NCBI RefSeq assembly: GCF_014647975.1
Contig: NZ_BMQF01000015.1
Span: forward strand, 1 to 64,000
Origin: Streptomyces fumigatiscleroticus
GTDB lineage: Bacteria; Actinomycetota; Actinomycetes; Streptomycetales; Streptomycetaceae
DNA: 64,000 bases
Direction of reading: 5' to 3'
Shown here one piece after another: positions 34,209 to 42,501 of the stretch (within the stretch, counting starts at the first letter, position 1; each line of letters starts with the position of its first letter). Both the position numbers and the translations under genes were made by a program. The notes under the pieces are model-generated. The model searched no databases, was not told the origin of the DNA, and saw only the letters and a program-made list of their open reading frames with translations.

Positions 34209-34867
34209 CCCAGACTGGTCTGTCACGACGCCGGTTCATCGGCGCCACGTCCGGCGCTGCGGCAGCCGCAACACTCGTCAACCTCAGCGGAACCGCAGTG
34301 GCTTCCGCCGACACTCGCACGTGGAAGAGCGCAACGTCGAAGAACGGCTGGTCCGTCCTGGACGAGGCAACAGCATTCACCATTGAGGGCAGCGGCCGGA
34401 ACGTCTCACTCGCTAAGGGCGACGCGGCCACGATCCTGCTGCACGTGGCCCGAAGATTCCACTACGAGATCGACTCCCTGCGGGCCGGTGACGTTCACGG
34501 TTGGACCAGCAACCGTGAGGTGGCCGAGGCATACGAGTCGAACTACCTGTCCGGAAGCGCGATAGCAATCCGGCCCGTCGCGTATCCGGTCGGCGCGAAG
34601 GACAACCTGTACCCGAACGAACTCGTCGTCGTCCGCGACATCCTCGCTGAACTTGATGGCGTCGTAGCCTGGGGCGGTGACTTCAAGACGCCGAAGGAAT
34701 CCCACTTCGAGATCGCGCTCAAGCCCAGCCACCCCCGTGTGAAGGGGGTGGCTCGCAAGATACTCGGGTGGAACGACGGCCCGGGCAACCACGGTGCCGG
34801 CGCAACCGACGCCTTCGACCCGAGGCGCCTTAAGGTATCTCGCACGTTCACGCAACGCACATCTTGA
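34205..34867 (+). CDS. Tat-exported M15-type (VanY/endolysin-like) peptidase
   Basis: A 220-residue protein with a twin-arginine signal (GLSRRRFIGATSGAAAAATL, cleavage near AVASA). Mature residues include ATILLHVARRFHYEIDSLRA, then NYLSGSAIAIRPVAYPVGAK, LYPNELVVVRDILAELDGVV, and the C-terminal motif AWGGDFKTPKESHFEIAL. The last matches the WGGDW...HFE zinc site of Peptidase_M15_4 (D-Ala-D-Ala carboxypeptidase/L-alanyl-D-glutamate endolysin) enzymes, with Asp and His ligands visible. Its ATG overlaps the membrane protein stop. With the PG-binding/DUF1906 protein it forms a peptidoglycan-directed operon. Confidence 0.8.
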   Translation: MTQTGLSRRRFIGATSGAAAAATLVNLSGTAVASADTRTWKSATSKNGWSVLDEATAFTIEGSGRNVSLAKGDAATILLHVARRFHYEIDSLRAGDVHGWTSNREVAEAYESNYLSGSAIAIRPVAYPVGAKDNLYPNELVVVRDILAELDGVVAWGGDFKTPKESHFEIALKPSHPRVKGVARKILGWNDGPGNHGAGATDAFDPRRLKVSRTFTQRTS

Positions 34868-35053
34868 CTGGTTCGGTGGTCTCGCGCGAGTTGATCTCGG
34901 CGTCCAACTGGTTGATCATTGAGCAGGGTCGGGGACTGGCGCGGTGGCCCGTGAGGGCTCCGTTTCCAGCCCCCGCCCGTCAAGTGAAGTAGGCCGCTGA
35001 CGAGGTGTCCGTGGCGTTTTCCAACGGTCCCCCACCGAACTGGACATGTGACG
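34868..35053. other. Intergenic, no gene
   Basis: About 185 bp between the M15-like peptidase and the IS701 element. No hairpin of note and no start with a ribosome-binding site. Confidence 0.5.
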
Positions 35054-36460
35054 TTACCGGTGGTTTGTTAAGGCGGGGCCAGGTAGGGGTTGAGTCGTTG
35101 GCCGTGGCTGACGGCGTCGTTCAGGTCCTGCAGTGGTGTCGGCGGGGGCGTGCTGGACCAGGCTTGCCACCAGCGTTGCAGCATGATGGCCGGGGTCAGC
35201 CAGCTGCGGACGGCCCGCAGAGCTTGTGGCCAGCGAGGCCGCTGGGATGGTCGGGTGCCCCCTCTCTGACCCGGGTGGGTCGGCGGCCGGGGGCAGGCCG
35301 GCGTGCCAGCAGAAGGAGAACGCGCAGTTGACCAGGGTCTGGTGGCGGCGGATCGCGCGGTCGGTGCGGACCTGGAAGCCGGCCCGGCCGAGTTCGTCCT
35401 TGACCTGCTTGTAGCTCTGCTCGATCCAGTTGCGGATCCCGTAGATCCGCACCACCTCGGCCGGATCGGCGGGCGGGTGAGGCGACTCGGCGATGCGTGG
35501 ACCGCCGGGCCGGGGCAGGTCGGTGACCAGATACCAGGTGCTCTTCTCCGGCAGGGTGGCCGGGTCGGTGGTGGCCGCCACCAGCCGGTTCAGCCCGTCC
35601 GGGCCCCAGAAGCCCAACGTGGCGTCCGCCGCCCACCAGGTGGCGGTGTGCCCGTCGCGGTAGGTACGAGTCACCGGCGTCCAGTCGCCGGGCCGGCCGG
35701 GGCCGTGCCAGGCCAGCCTCGATGCCGCGTCGACGGGGGTATGGGCCTCATGCGCGTAACCCCAGACGCCGCGGCGGCGCCGGATGGCCATCACGAACGG
35801 CACGTCCGCGGCGTGCAGTTCACAGCGGAAGTCGTCCACGTCCCCGAAGGCGCCGTCGGCCACCGCCGCCCGGCAGGGAGACCCGGCCGCGCGGGCCTGC
35901 CGGGCCAGGGCGGCGGCGATGCGCCACTTGGTGCGGAAGCCGGGATCACTGCGGCCCCGCTCGAAGTGGTGGGCCGGGGTGTAGGGCACCGCATGCAGCG
36001 GATAGTACAGACGCCCGTCCGCCCACAGTGTCGTCACGGTGACCACCGCGTTGTCGGTCTTGCCGTAGCGGCCCAGCCACTGCCGCCCCACGTGCGCGGT
36101 CGCCGTCCCGTCCTTGGGATCGCCGGAGTCGTCGATCACCAGCACCCCGCCCGCATGCGGCGCGGTGCGCGGATCATCCCGCAGCCGCTCAAGACGGCGG
36201 GCATTGACCCGCTCGTGCTCCCACGGGGACTCGGAGAGGAAGAACTGCAGCCGCTGCACCGCCGGGTGCTGGGCGCCGGCCACCGGCTCCGCCCCGGCCA
36301 GACAGGTCAGCGTCTTGTTCCGCTCCCGCGGCGCCGGCAGCCCGGTCAGGTACTGGCGAAAACCCCGCCGCTGAGCCAGCGAGTCCAAGAGGTCATCGAA
36401 GCCGGCGGCGTAGCCCTCGAGCGGCCCCGGCGCCGGTGGACACGGACGACGAGCGGTCAT
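35054..36460 (-). CDS. IS701-family transposase
   Basis: A full-length transposase (468 residues from ATG 36460, which has GGGGTGG before it; an in-frame GTG lies at 36469). N-terminal region: GFDDLLDSLAQRRGFRQYLT, NKTLTCLAGAEPVAGAQHPA. Catalytic core: GGVLVIDDSGDPKDGTATAH with the first Asp, CRAAVADGAFGDVDDFRCEL with the second, and IYGIRNWIEQSYKQVKDELG with the Glu; RRHQTLVNCAFSFCWHAGL follows. No internal stop or shift. A second, diverged IS701-type piece lies at 12746-12965. Confidence 0.9.
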   Translation of the reverse strand: MTARRPCPPAPGPLEGYAAGFDDLLDSLAQRRGFRQYLTGLPAPRERNKTLTCLAGAEPVAGAQHPAVQRLQFFLSESPWEHERVNARRLERLRDDPRTAPHAGGVLVIDDSGDPKDGTATAHVGRQWLGRYGKTDNAVVTVTTLWADGRLYYPLHAVPYTPAHHFERGRSDPGFRTKWRIAAALARQARAAGSPCRAAVADGAFGDVDDFRCELHAADVPFVMAIRRRRGVWGYAHEAHTPVDAASRLAWHGPGRPGDWTPVTRTYRDGHTATWWAADATLGFWGPDGLNRLVAATTDPATLPEKSTWYLVTDLPRPGGPRIAESPHPPADPAEVVRIYGIRNWIEQSYKQVKDELGRAGFQVRTDRAIRRHQTLVNCAFSFCWHAGLPPAADPPGSERGHPTIPAASLATSSAGRPQLADPGHHAATLVASLVQHAPADTTAGPERRRQPRPTTQPLPGPALTNHR

Positions 36461-36523
36461 GGCAACCACCCCTGCTTGTCGTCCTACCGCGACGACTGCC
36501 CGACATCAACAAACCACCGGTGA
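35054..36523 (-). mobile_element. IS701-family insertion sequence, apparently complete
   Basis: The transposase gene is bracketed by inverted repeats ACCGGTGGTTTGTT (35056-35069) and AACAAACCACCGGT (36508-36521), each preceded outward by T plus one base. About 1.47 kb. Target duplication could not be made out. The transposase stop codon lies inside the left inverted repeat. Confidence 0.8.
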
Positions 36524-36679
36524 TCGCGTCCGGCTCTCCAGTACTACGGCAGCAGATCTTGTGACGGTTGACCGGTGCTGTCGTTGACCGGTCATGCTGG
36601 TGGATGTGACGGAGGAGCAGCTCAGCCTGTGGGCTGCGGAGTCGGTGGTCGTGGCGGAGGGGTTGGGGGATCTGTTCGC
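36524..36679. other. Intergenic scrap with short ORF
   Basis: A plus-strand frame from 36597 reads MLVDVTEEQLSLWAAESVVV AEGLGDLFA then stops at the hairpin. It looks like the start of a longer protein cut off at the hairpin; family unknown. Confidence 0.35.
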
Positions 36680-36713
36680 ATGAAGTTTCCCCGTGCTCAC
36701 GGGGAAACTTCAT
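36680..36713. repeat. Perfect 15-bp inverted repeat (hairpin)
   Basis: ATGAAGTTTCCCCGT (36680-36694), loop GCTC, ACGGGGAAACTTCAT (36699-36713). The symmetry is perfect and far longer than needed for a terminator in this GC-rich context. It lies between two cut-off fragments, so a mobile-element end, recombination site or hairpin junction is likely. Confidence 0.7.
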
Positions 36714-36789
36714 CCCTCACTTGCCCGCGGAAGCTGGACAGGACTACGGAGTCGATCACGTCACCTCGTTCCGAATACTGCAGGGTTGG

Positions 36790-36940
36790 AACACCGACTC
36801 TTCCCCAGTCGGGGCGGCCCCGCGTCCGGCCCGATCACGTCCTGGGCGACAAGGGTTACAGCTCGAGGGCGATCCGCACCTGGCTGCGGCGCCGCGGCAT
36901 CCCGCACACGATCCCCGAGCGGGCCGACCAGGTCCGTTGA
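36790..36940 (+). pseudogene. IS5-family transposase fragment
   Basis: The plus frame reads TPTLPQSGRPRVRPDHVLGD, KGYSSRAIRTWLRRRGIPHT and IPERADQ, the middle of IS5-type DDE transposases where GDKGYSS carries the second Asp. Upstream of TPTLPQ there is no transposase sequence, and after 36940 the frame ends. About 50 codons remain. Confidence 0.75.
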
Positions 36941-37074
36941 ACCTGTGGCACAGGATGGCTCGGTAGCCCGAGCAGGCGAAGCGCGGGCCACGGTGGTGGC
37001 CACCAAGGTGAGATCGGTCAAGGAATCGCGCAACGCGCGAGGGTGTCGATGCGTGCCCGTCAGGCGTCGAAACG

Positions 37075-37230
37075 GCCGCGTGCACTCTCGATGTGACCGA
37101 GGTGCTGGTGGGTCCAGGGTACTTCGGCGACCACCGCCCGGCCAGCACGGTCTTGGGCATCACTGAACTGACCTTGCCTGGCCAGGTCATCGAAATCAGC
37201 TTCGTCATCGACACGAAACTGCCCGCTTGA
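37075..37230 (+). pseudogene. RidA/YjgF-family protein, C-terminal fragment
   Basis: The frame reads VTEVLVGPGYFGDHRPASTV, LGITELTLPGQVIEISFVID, TKLPA and stop. This matches the C-terminal third of RidA-type enamine/imine deaminases (the ARPASTVVGV..L..PG..VEI pattern). The N-terminal two-thirds, including the active-site region before it, is replaced by IS5 debris. The intact family protein is about 130 residues. Confidence 0.6.
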
Positions 37231-37289
37231 GGTCTCCTCCTCGCACGTCCCACAGCCCTCTGGGGGTTCCGTTCGTGGAACGGGTCTGC

Positions 37290-37797
37290 CCCGGGGCGGC
37301 TCACGACCTGACGCAGGAGGCGGTGGCCGGCGCGGCCGTACATCAGCCGCTTGGGGAACTTGTTCTCTGTGTTGGCGCCTTCGACGTGGCCGTTGTGCCA
37401 GGGCAGGGTGAGGGCGGCATCGACGGCGGCGCGGTCACGCTCCAGGCCGTTGGCGAAGAAACACGGAGAGAGCAGGTCAGCAGCACGGGTCCGGTTGATC
37501 CAGACCGTCAGCTTCCCGGCGTTGTCCTCGTGCGGAGCCAGCAGCTCGGCGAAGGTATGGATCTGGTCGGCCAGCACGGTCATCTCCGGCAGGCACCGGT
37601 GAGCTGGTCATGCAGAGCACGTTGGTCATCGGAAAGGTGGCCGGGGCGGCAGGTGAGCAGGCCGGTGACCTTGCGGGGTGACAGGGCGGCGTGGTCGGCC
37701 TCGACGCGACCTTGGTTGATGTAGCGGACCAGGAGGTTGGCGCTGCCGGTGTGATCCTGTTCCCGGATCTCCGCCAGCAGACGGGTGACATGGCGTG
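37290..37797 (-). pseudogene. ISL3-family transposase, C-terminal half, frameshifted
   Basis: From 37797 the minus strand reads RHVTRLLAEIREQDHTGSAN, LLVRYINQGRVEADHAALSP, RKVTGLLTCRPGHLSDDQRA to GACRR and a stop at 37580. The sequence continues in another frame as MTVLADQIHTFAELLAPHED, LTVWINRTRAADLLSPCFFA, NGLERDRAAVDAALTLPWHN, GHVEGANTENKFPKRLMYGR AG. That is the C-terminal half of ISL3 (IS204/IS1001) transposases with the final Glu in HVEGAN. The N-terminal zinc finger and first Asp are missing; the break is exactly where the next gene's coding sequence ends. Confidence 0.8.
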
Positions 37798-37799
37798 TC

Positions 37800-38579
37800 T
37801 CATTCCTTCTTTCGTCGGGAGGAGCGTCGGGCGGTCGGCCGCATTCGCGACGTCTTCGCGCGCGCGGCCCTGAAAGGCGTGGCGGGACGCAGAGGGAGCC
37901 CCCTGGGCAGCTGCCAGCCCCACCGATGGGCGCTGGTCCGGAACACCAGCGCGAGCAAGATGGCGCAGACGACGCCGAGCACGGGCACGTGCAGGTTGGC
38001 ACATATGACGTAGGTGCCGGCCACCACCGCTGCGACGGTCGCGTACAGTTCGTTGCCACCGAAAACGGCGGGCACGTGGCGCAGCAGCAGATCCCGTACG
38101 GCGCCGCCGCCGACGGCTGAGACGGTGCCGAGCAGAACCGCCGGCAGCCAGCCCAGTCCGGCCGCGAGCGTCTTCTGCGCGCCGACCACCGCCCAGCAGC
38201 CGATCACGGCCGCGTCCAGGGCGACGAAAGCCTTGTTCCACTCTTCCTCGCGGACCGACAGCAGGAAGGCCAGGAAGGCGCCCGCGAACGCGGTCGGCAG
38301 GTAGGCGGCGTCGGTGAGGGCAACGGGCGTTCCCCGTTGGAGCAGCGTGTCACGGATGATGCCGCCGCCCAGGCCGGAGACGGTACCGACGGTCAGATAG
38401 CCGAAGAGGTCGAGGCCTTCCGCACGCGCCACCACACCACCCAGGAGTCCGCAGATGAAGACTCCCACCAGATCCAGGCTGCTGACGGCGGTGTCCAGGC
38501 TCTGCGATGCAAGTGGATCCACCGCTGCACGTCCTTCCACGACTTCCCACGTACCGGCTTCGGTTTCGCCGAGGATCAC
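37800..38579 (-). CDS. Trimeric intracellular cation channel (TRIC/UPF0126) family membrane protein
   Basis: A protein of up to 259 residues with seven hydrophobic helices and the two signature loops of the family: GYLTVGTVSGLGGGIIRDTL L and LGTVSAVGGGAVRDLLLRHV. Each repeat has three helices, for example LVGVFICGLLGGVVARAEGL and FVALDAAVIGCWAVVGAQKT. Prokaryotic TRIC homologues conduct monovalent cations; some related proteins are linked to glycine transport. The start is uncertain (GTG 38579 gives a hydrophilic 25-residue leader). The basic C-terminal tail (KTSRMRPTARRSSRRKKE) ends at the ISL3 remnant, so the last residues may derive from the junction. Confidence 0.8.
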   Translation of the reverse strand: MILGETEAGTWEVVEGRAAVDPLASQSLDTAVSSLDLVGVFICGLLGGVVARAEGLDLFGYLTVGTVSGLGGGIIRDTLLQRGTPVALTDAAYLPTAFAGAFLAFLLSVREEEWNKAFVALDAAVIGCWAVVGAQKTLAAGLGWLPAVLLGTVSAVGGGAVRDLLLRHVPAVFGGNELYATVAAVVAGTYVICANLHVPVLGVVCAILLALVFRTSAHRWGWQLPRGLPLRPATPFRAARAKTSRMRPTARRSSRRKKE

Positions 38580-38687
38580 CCGTTCCTGGTCCGCACCGAC
38601 CGGGGCCGACCGGCCCAGGACGCAGCAACCTGAAGCGTCAGCGTCGCGTGCGTGGTAGGCCGTGAGGGAGGCGGCAGCGGATCGAAC

Positions 38688-39968
38688 TCACTCAGGTGAA
38701 CGGTGCAGTCGGCCCCCGCGCATGACGAAAGCCACTCGGCCCGTCGCCTCGATGTCCGCGAGGGGATCCCCGTCGACGGCGATCACGTCGGCGACAGCAC
38801 CCGGCTCCAGCCGGCCCAGGTCCTGACGTTGGAGAAGATCCGCCGCAACCGAGGTCGCGGCACGCAGGGCACGCTCGGCCGAGATGCCGTTGGCCACCAT
38901 GGTCGGGAACTCTCGCCACGCCTCGCTGTGCGGGAACATCCCGATGTCGGTGCCGAACGCGATCGACACATTGGAGTCCGCCACGTTCTGCGCGCTTTCA
39001 CGCAACCGGTCCTCGTAGCGGCGGAATTTGTCCCTCTCCTGCTGCGCTTTGCCCTCCCAGTAGGAATTGTCGTCGAGGTTCGCGAGGGCGTCAGCGACCA
39101 TGTACTGGGTCGGTACGAGGTAGATCCCTCTCTCGCTCATGAGCCGAAGAGTCTGCGCGGAGGCGAGGTTTCCGTGTTCGATCGAGCGGACCCCGGCGTG
39201 GACCGCCCTCTGCACTCCCTCGTCTCCGTAGGCGTGCGGGGTGCAGGGAACGCCGAGATCTCGCGCGGTGGCGACGAGCACGTTCATCTCTTCCTGGCTG
39301 TAGGTGGTCTGGGTGGGATCGTCGGACGGGCTGCCGAACCCTCCCGTGGCACCGAACTTGACCCAATCGGCACCCGCCCGGATCTCCTGTCGTACCCGGC
39401 TCGCGATCTCGGCGGGTCCGTCGGCCACCGCGACGATCTCGCGTGCGCGCACGGACGCGATGACGGATGCCGACAGGTCCCCGTGGCCGCCGCGGGCCGA
39501 GATCAGGTGGGGTGCGACGATCATGCGCGGCCCTGTCACGGTTCCGCTTGCGACCGCGTCGCGCAGGTGCAGGGTGACAGGGTCCAAAGCGAAGGTGGCC
39601 AGGTCACGTACGGTTGTGAAGCCATGGTCAAGGATGGTCGTCAGAACGGGCAACGTTGCCAACGCCAACTGGGTGGGCGACAACTTCGTTCCACCTGCGA
39701 GCAGCGCCGAAGGATCGACTGTCGTATGCACATGGCAGTCGATGAATCCCGGCAGCAGCGTACGATCGCTGAGATCCACGACCCGCGCACCCGGTGCGGC
39801 CGCCTTCGGCACGGTGCCGACACGTTCGATTCGGCCATCGCGCACGAGGATCTCCGTGCGGTCGGACCGGCCTCCGCCGTCGGTCCAACAGCCACCGGCC
39901 AGCAGTACCACGCCGCCGTCACCCGTGGAGTCCCCGACCGTAGACCTGGTGCTGTCCGGCTGATTCAT
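38688..39968 (-). CDS. Amidohydrolase-superfamily metal-dependent hydrolase
   Basis: A 426-residue enzyme of the imidazolonepropionase/Xaa-Pro-dipeptidase-like subgroup. Metal ligands in order: HVH in LLPGFIDCHVHTTVDPSALL, a Lys likely to be carbamylated in ADWVKFGATGGFGS, His in VPCTPHAYGDEGVQRAV, His in RSIEHGNLAS and Asp in SIAFGTDIGMFPHS. The C-terminal small beta domain reads LGRLEPGAVADVIAVDGDPL ADI. Such enzymes hydrolyse cyclic amides, dipeptides or aryl-amides. The protein appears intact and cytoplasmic, is isolated on its strand and has no operon partner. Confidence 0.9.
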   Translation of the reverse strand: MNQPDSTRSTVGDSTGDGGVVLLAGGCWTDGGGRSDRTEILVRDGRIERVGTVPKAAAPGARVVDLSDRTLLPGFIDCHVHTTVDPSALLAGGTKLSPTQLALATLPVLTTILDHGFTTVRDLATFALDPVTLHLRDAVASGTVTGPRMIVAPHLISARGGHGDLSASVIASVRAREIVAVADGPAEIASRVRQEIRAGADWVKFGATGGFGSPSDDPTQTTYSQEEMNVLVATARDLGVPCTPHAYGDEGVQRAVHAGVRSIEHGNLASAQTLRLMSERGIYLVPTQYMVADALANLDDNSYWEGKAQQERDKFRRYEDRLRESAQNVADSNVSIAFGTDIGMFPHSEAWREFPTMVANGISAERALRAATSVAADLLQRQDLGRLEPGAVADVIAVDGDPLADIEATGRVAFVMRGGRLHRSPE

Positions 39969-40208
39969 AGGTCTCCGCTCATGGTGCCCGGATCAGCTGA
40001 GATGATCCACCTCGACCACACTGCCAAGAGCCGGGGGCGATGTCCTACCGGAGTACGCCGTTCGGACCCACCGCGGTCTTTTCGCTGGTCGCACCATCAG
40101 CATGCAGAGCCCTGGCTCCGGCTGGAGCCGAACGCGTCAGGCTTTCCGGTTGGGTGCGGATCCTGGCTCATACAAGATAGGGCGTTGACCGTCCACGGGT
40201 CTTCGGTG
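39969..40208. other. Intergenic, no gene
   Basis: About 240 bp upstream of the amidohydrolase and of the small zinc-motif ORF. I see no operator-like symmetry. Confidence 0.45.
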
Positions 40209-40406
40209 ATGTCCCGGGGTGGTGTGCAGCCCAGGCAGTGGCGCAAGGAACGGTGGCTGCGCAAGCGCCTGGCGGCGGTCCGGGGCGAGGCCGGTACGGC
40301 TGAGTGCCCGGGGTGCGGGGCTCGGTGGTTTCCCGGCGTCGACCGCCGCTCGGACGCCGTCTACTGCTCGCGGCGGTGTGTCGTGAGGGCTTGGAGGCGC
40401 CGGTAG
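40209..40406 (+). CDS. Small zinc-finger-like protein
   Basis: A 65-residue basic protein: MSRGGVQPRQWRKERWLRKR, LAAVRGEAGTAECPGCGARW, FPGVDRRSDAVYCSRRCVVR, AWRRR. The C-P-x-C and C-x-x-x-C pairs 20 residues apart form a plausible single zinc site. Similar short proteins are scattered in Streptomyces genomes near mobile elements. The start has no strong ribosome-binding site, so expression is uncertain. Confidence 0.5.
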   Translation: MSRGGVQPRQWRKERWLRKRLAAVRGEAGTAECPGCGARWFPGVDRRSDAVYCSRRCVVRAWRRR

Positions 40407-40572
40407 GAAGCGTCCGCGGACTGGTCACAGTGACTGCTGAGACCGACAAGGTCGGTGCCGTCAGCCTGTCCCGCCATGACGAGATCGTGGCCGAGTTGCG
40501 GCAGGTCGCCGAAGAGCAGACGCGGGGTTCGTTCGTGAAGCACCCTTCCAGGTGCAACGGAGGAAATCTGTC

Positions 40573-40686
40573 ATGGCCGAGGTAGACATTGGCCATCCGC
40601 AGAGCTACTATTTCTCCCGTACCCAGGAAGTCGAAGTGGGCGCGGCAGACAGGAACTGCCGTGCATGCAGGTCAAGCAGGACGTGA
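40573..40686 (+). CDS. Very short ORF with a strong ribosome-binding site
   Basis: A GGAGGAAA sequence 6-8 bases before ATG 40573 opens a 37-codon frame, MAEVDIGHPQSYYFSRTQEV EVGAADRNCRACRSSRT. No family. After it the other frames give protein-like text (VIQQYNRVTEGKEQDAIRIA), so a frameshifted longer gene is possible. Confidence 0.3.
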   Translation: MAEVDIGHPQSYYFSRTQEVEVGAADRNCRACRSSRT

Positions 40687-40929
40687 TCCGAAAGGGTCGC
40701 GAGCAGTACCCGCGTTATCCAGCAGTACAACCGAGTAACCGAAGGTAAGGAGCAAGACGCCATCAGGATCGCCCGGGCGAGGAAGCAGTCCGCCCGGGTA
40801 CCGCAAGGCCCCGGATTGGAAGGTGGTCCCCGGTCACGCATCCGCGATCCCCGCAGCCCCGCCCTCCCAGGCGGAACCTGCGGACAAAGAAAGCCGGCAC
40901 AGTCGGCCGGTAGATGGTGTTGAAAGCTC

Positions 40930-40962
40930 GGGGCCCGGGTGCCAGTACGGCACCCGGGCCCC
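40930..40962 (+). promoter_or_regulatory. Perfect 14-bp hairpin in the leader of the MerR-type gene
   Basis: GGGGCCCGGGTGCC (40930-40943), loop AGTAC, GGCACCCGGGCCCC (40949-40962), ending 28 bp before ATG 40991. It is extremely stable as RNA. It may be the terminator of something upstream or an attenuator of the gene; there is no U-tract. Confidence 0.6.
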
Positions 40963-40990
40963 CCGATGCATCCCCCGAAAGAAGAGGTCT

Positions 40991-41335
40991 ATGCCCCCTC
41001 GCAGTACCCGGCCCACCGACATCCTCGACGACGACGACTACCCCGCCTACACCATGGGCCGGGCCGCCGAGATGCTCGGCACCACCCCCGCCTTCCTCCG
41101 AGCCCTCGGCGAACACCGTCTGATCACCCCCTTGCGCTCCGAAGGCGGCCACCGCCGCTACTCCCGCTACCAGCTGCGCATCGCCGCCCGCGCCCGCGAA
41201 CTCGTCGACCAGGGCACCCCCATAGAGGCCGCCTGCCGCATCGTCATCCTCGAAGACCAGCTCGAAGAAGCTCAGCGCATCAACGAACAACTGCGCGCCC
41301 AAGGCGGCCAGCCGCAGTCGAAACCCCCAGCCTGA
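40991..41335 (+). CDS. Small MerR/BldC-type DNA-binding protein
   Basis: A 114-residue protein with a MerR-like winged helix: YPAYTMGRAAEMLGTTPAFL, RALGEHRLITPLRSEGGHRR, YSRYQLRIAARARELVDQGT. A short helical region (AACRIVILEDQLEEAQRINE) ends it. It lacks the long coiled coil and effector domain of classical MerR regulators. Such small Streptomyces proteins may bind DNA cooperatively as BldC does, or act as excisionases, which share the fold. The upstream hairpin and downstream terminator frame a single-gene unit. Confidence 0.8.
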   Translation: MPPRSTRPTDILDDDDYPAYTMGRAAEMLGTTPAFLRALGEHRLITPLRSEGGHRRYSRYQLRIAARARELVDQGTPIEAACRIVILEDQLEEAQRINEQLRAQGGQPQSKPPA

Positions 41336-41449
41336 CAAGAACGCCGGGTGCGGCCCCCACGCCGACCGACCAGCGGACCAGGCACCCCTCACAGCTCCGC
41401 GCCGCCGCCTCGCGCCGGGCCGCAACCAGTACGCCCGCAGCACTACACA

Positions 41450-41477
41450 GGGACCCCGACACACCTGCCGGGGTCCC
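41450..41477 (+). terminator. Hairpin terminator
   Basis: GGGACCCCG (41450-41458), ten-base loop, CGGGGTCCC (41469-41477), 115 bp after the MerR-type gene. Confidence 0.6.
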
Positions 41478-41674
41478 TGGCCGTTCAGGTGCGGCTGTCT
41501 GACCGCATTGCCCTCGGCAGCGCCGACGACGAGGTGACCGACGCGGTCGCCGAGCAGACCGGCGCAGGCCCGGACCGTCGCTGTGGCTGCCCCCGGTGGA
41601 AGGGGTGCCGTTGACGAGCGGCGGACCAGGTGACAAGTAACCCGCCAGTAGCTTTCGGATCGAAGGCGCCCCGC

Positions 41675-42501
41675 TCACTCATCGGTGTCGTCGGACGCTT
41701 CGGCTTCGGCGAGGAGGCGGTAGACGGTGGCGACTGAGGGGTGCTCGCCCTTGTTCTTGCCCGAGGGGATGACGAGCTCGCGGGCGATCTGCGGGACAGT
41801 GACGCCCTGGGTGCGCAGGGCACGGGCGTAGTCGGCCATATCGTCGTCGACGACCTTGGGGGGCCCTCCGTGACGGCCGCGCTCGCGGGCGGACGCCTGG
41901 CCTTCCAGGGACTTTTCCCGGATCAACTCGCGCTCGGACTCGGCCATGCCGGCGAAGAACGCGAACAGGGCGGCGCCGTGCCCGGACGGGTCGTAGACCC
42001 CCTGGAGGGGGCCGGCGAGGAGTTCGAGCTCGATGTCGTGGTGACGCAGGTCCTCCGCGATGGCCAGGAGCTCGGCGGTGCCGCGGCCCAGCCGCTTCAT
42101 CTCATGCACCGTGAAAATCACCCGCTGACGGGGACGGCCTTCTTGATGGTGCGGGCGAAGTCCATCGCCTTGACGAACTCCGGCCGGACCTTGATCCGGG
42201 TGCTGATCTTCTCCGAGAAGACCGGATCGCAACCGGCGTCGGCGAGGGCGTCGAGCTGGCTCTGGAGCTCTTGCTGGGCAGTGCTGCACCTCGCGTACCC
42301 CACTCTCGTGGGCTTCGTCGCGGCCTCCGGCACTGCGGCATCGACGGCCGGGCCCCTCTCCCACGCGCGGCCGGGGCCGCGGTCGCAGGGGGTCTTCACC
42401 TCCAGCTCGGCGCGGAGCTGGGGCACCAGCATGAAGCGTGGGGTGTGGTACTTCGGGGCGACCTTGCCGCCGCGGGTGCGACAGGTGCTTCCGGCGGGCA
42501 C
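41675..42501 (-). pseudogene. Serine recombinase/resolvase with one frameshift
   Basis: The first frame (42501-42120) has an unusual 60-residue leader, then the resolvase N-terminus TRVGYARCSTAQQELQSQLD (catalytic Ser in CST) and ADAGCDPVFSEKISTRIKVR to IKKAVPVSG stop. At four C residues on the minus strand (plus 42130-42133) the match moves to the next frame: RQRVIFTVHEMKRLGRGTAE, LLAIAEDLRHHDIELELLAG, DPSGHGAALFAFFAGMAESE RELIREKS, then a helix-turn-helix (VTVPQIARELVI ... VATVYRLLAEAE). One extra C would restore a full resolvase (KKAVPRQRVIF). All catalytic-domain motifs remain. Confidence 0.85.

Noticed and set aside
36680..36713. CRISPR-like repeat (GTTTCCCC...GGGGAAAC symmetry)
   Set aside because: Only one copy is present, with no second repeat, spacer series or cas gene in the window.
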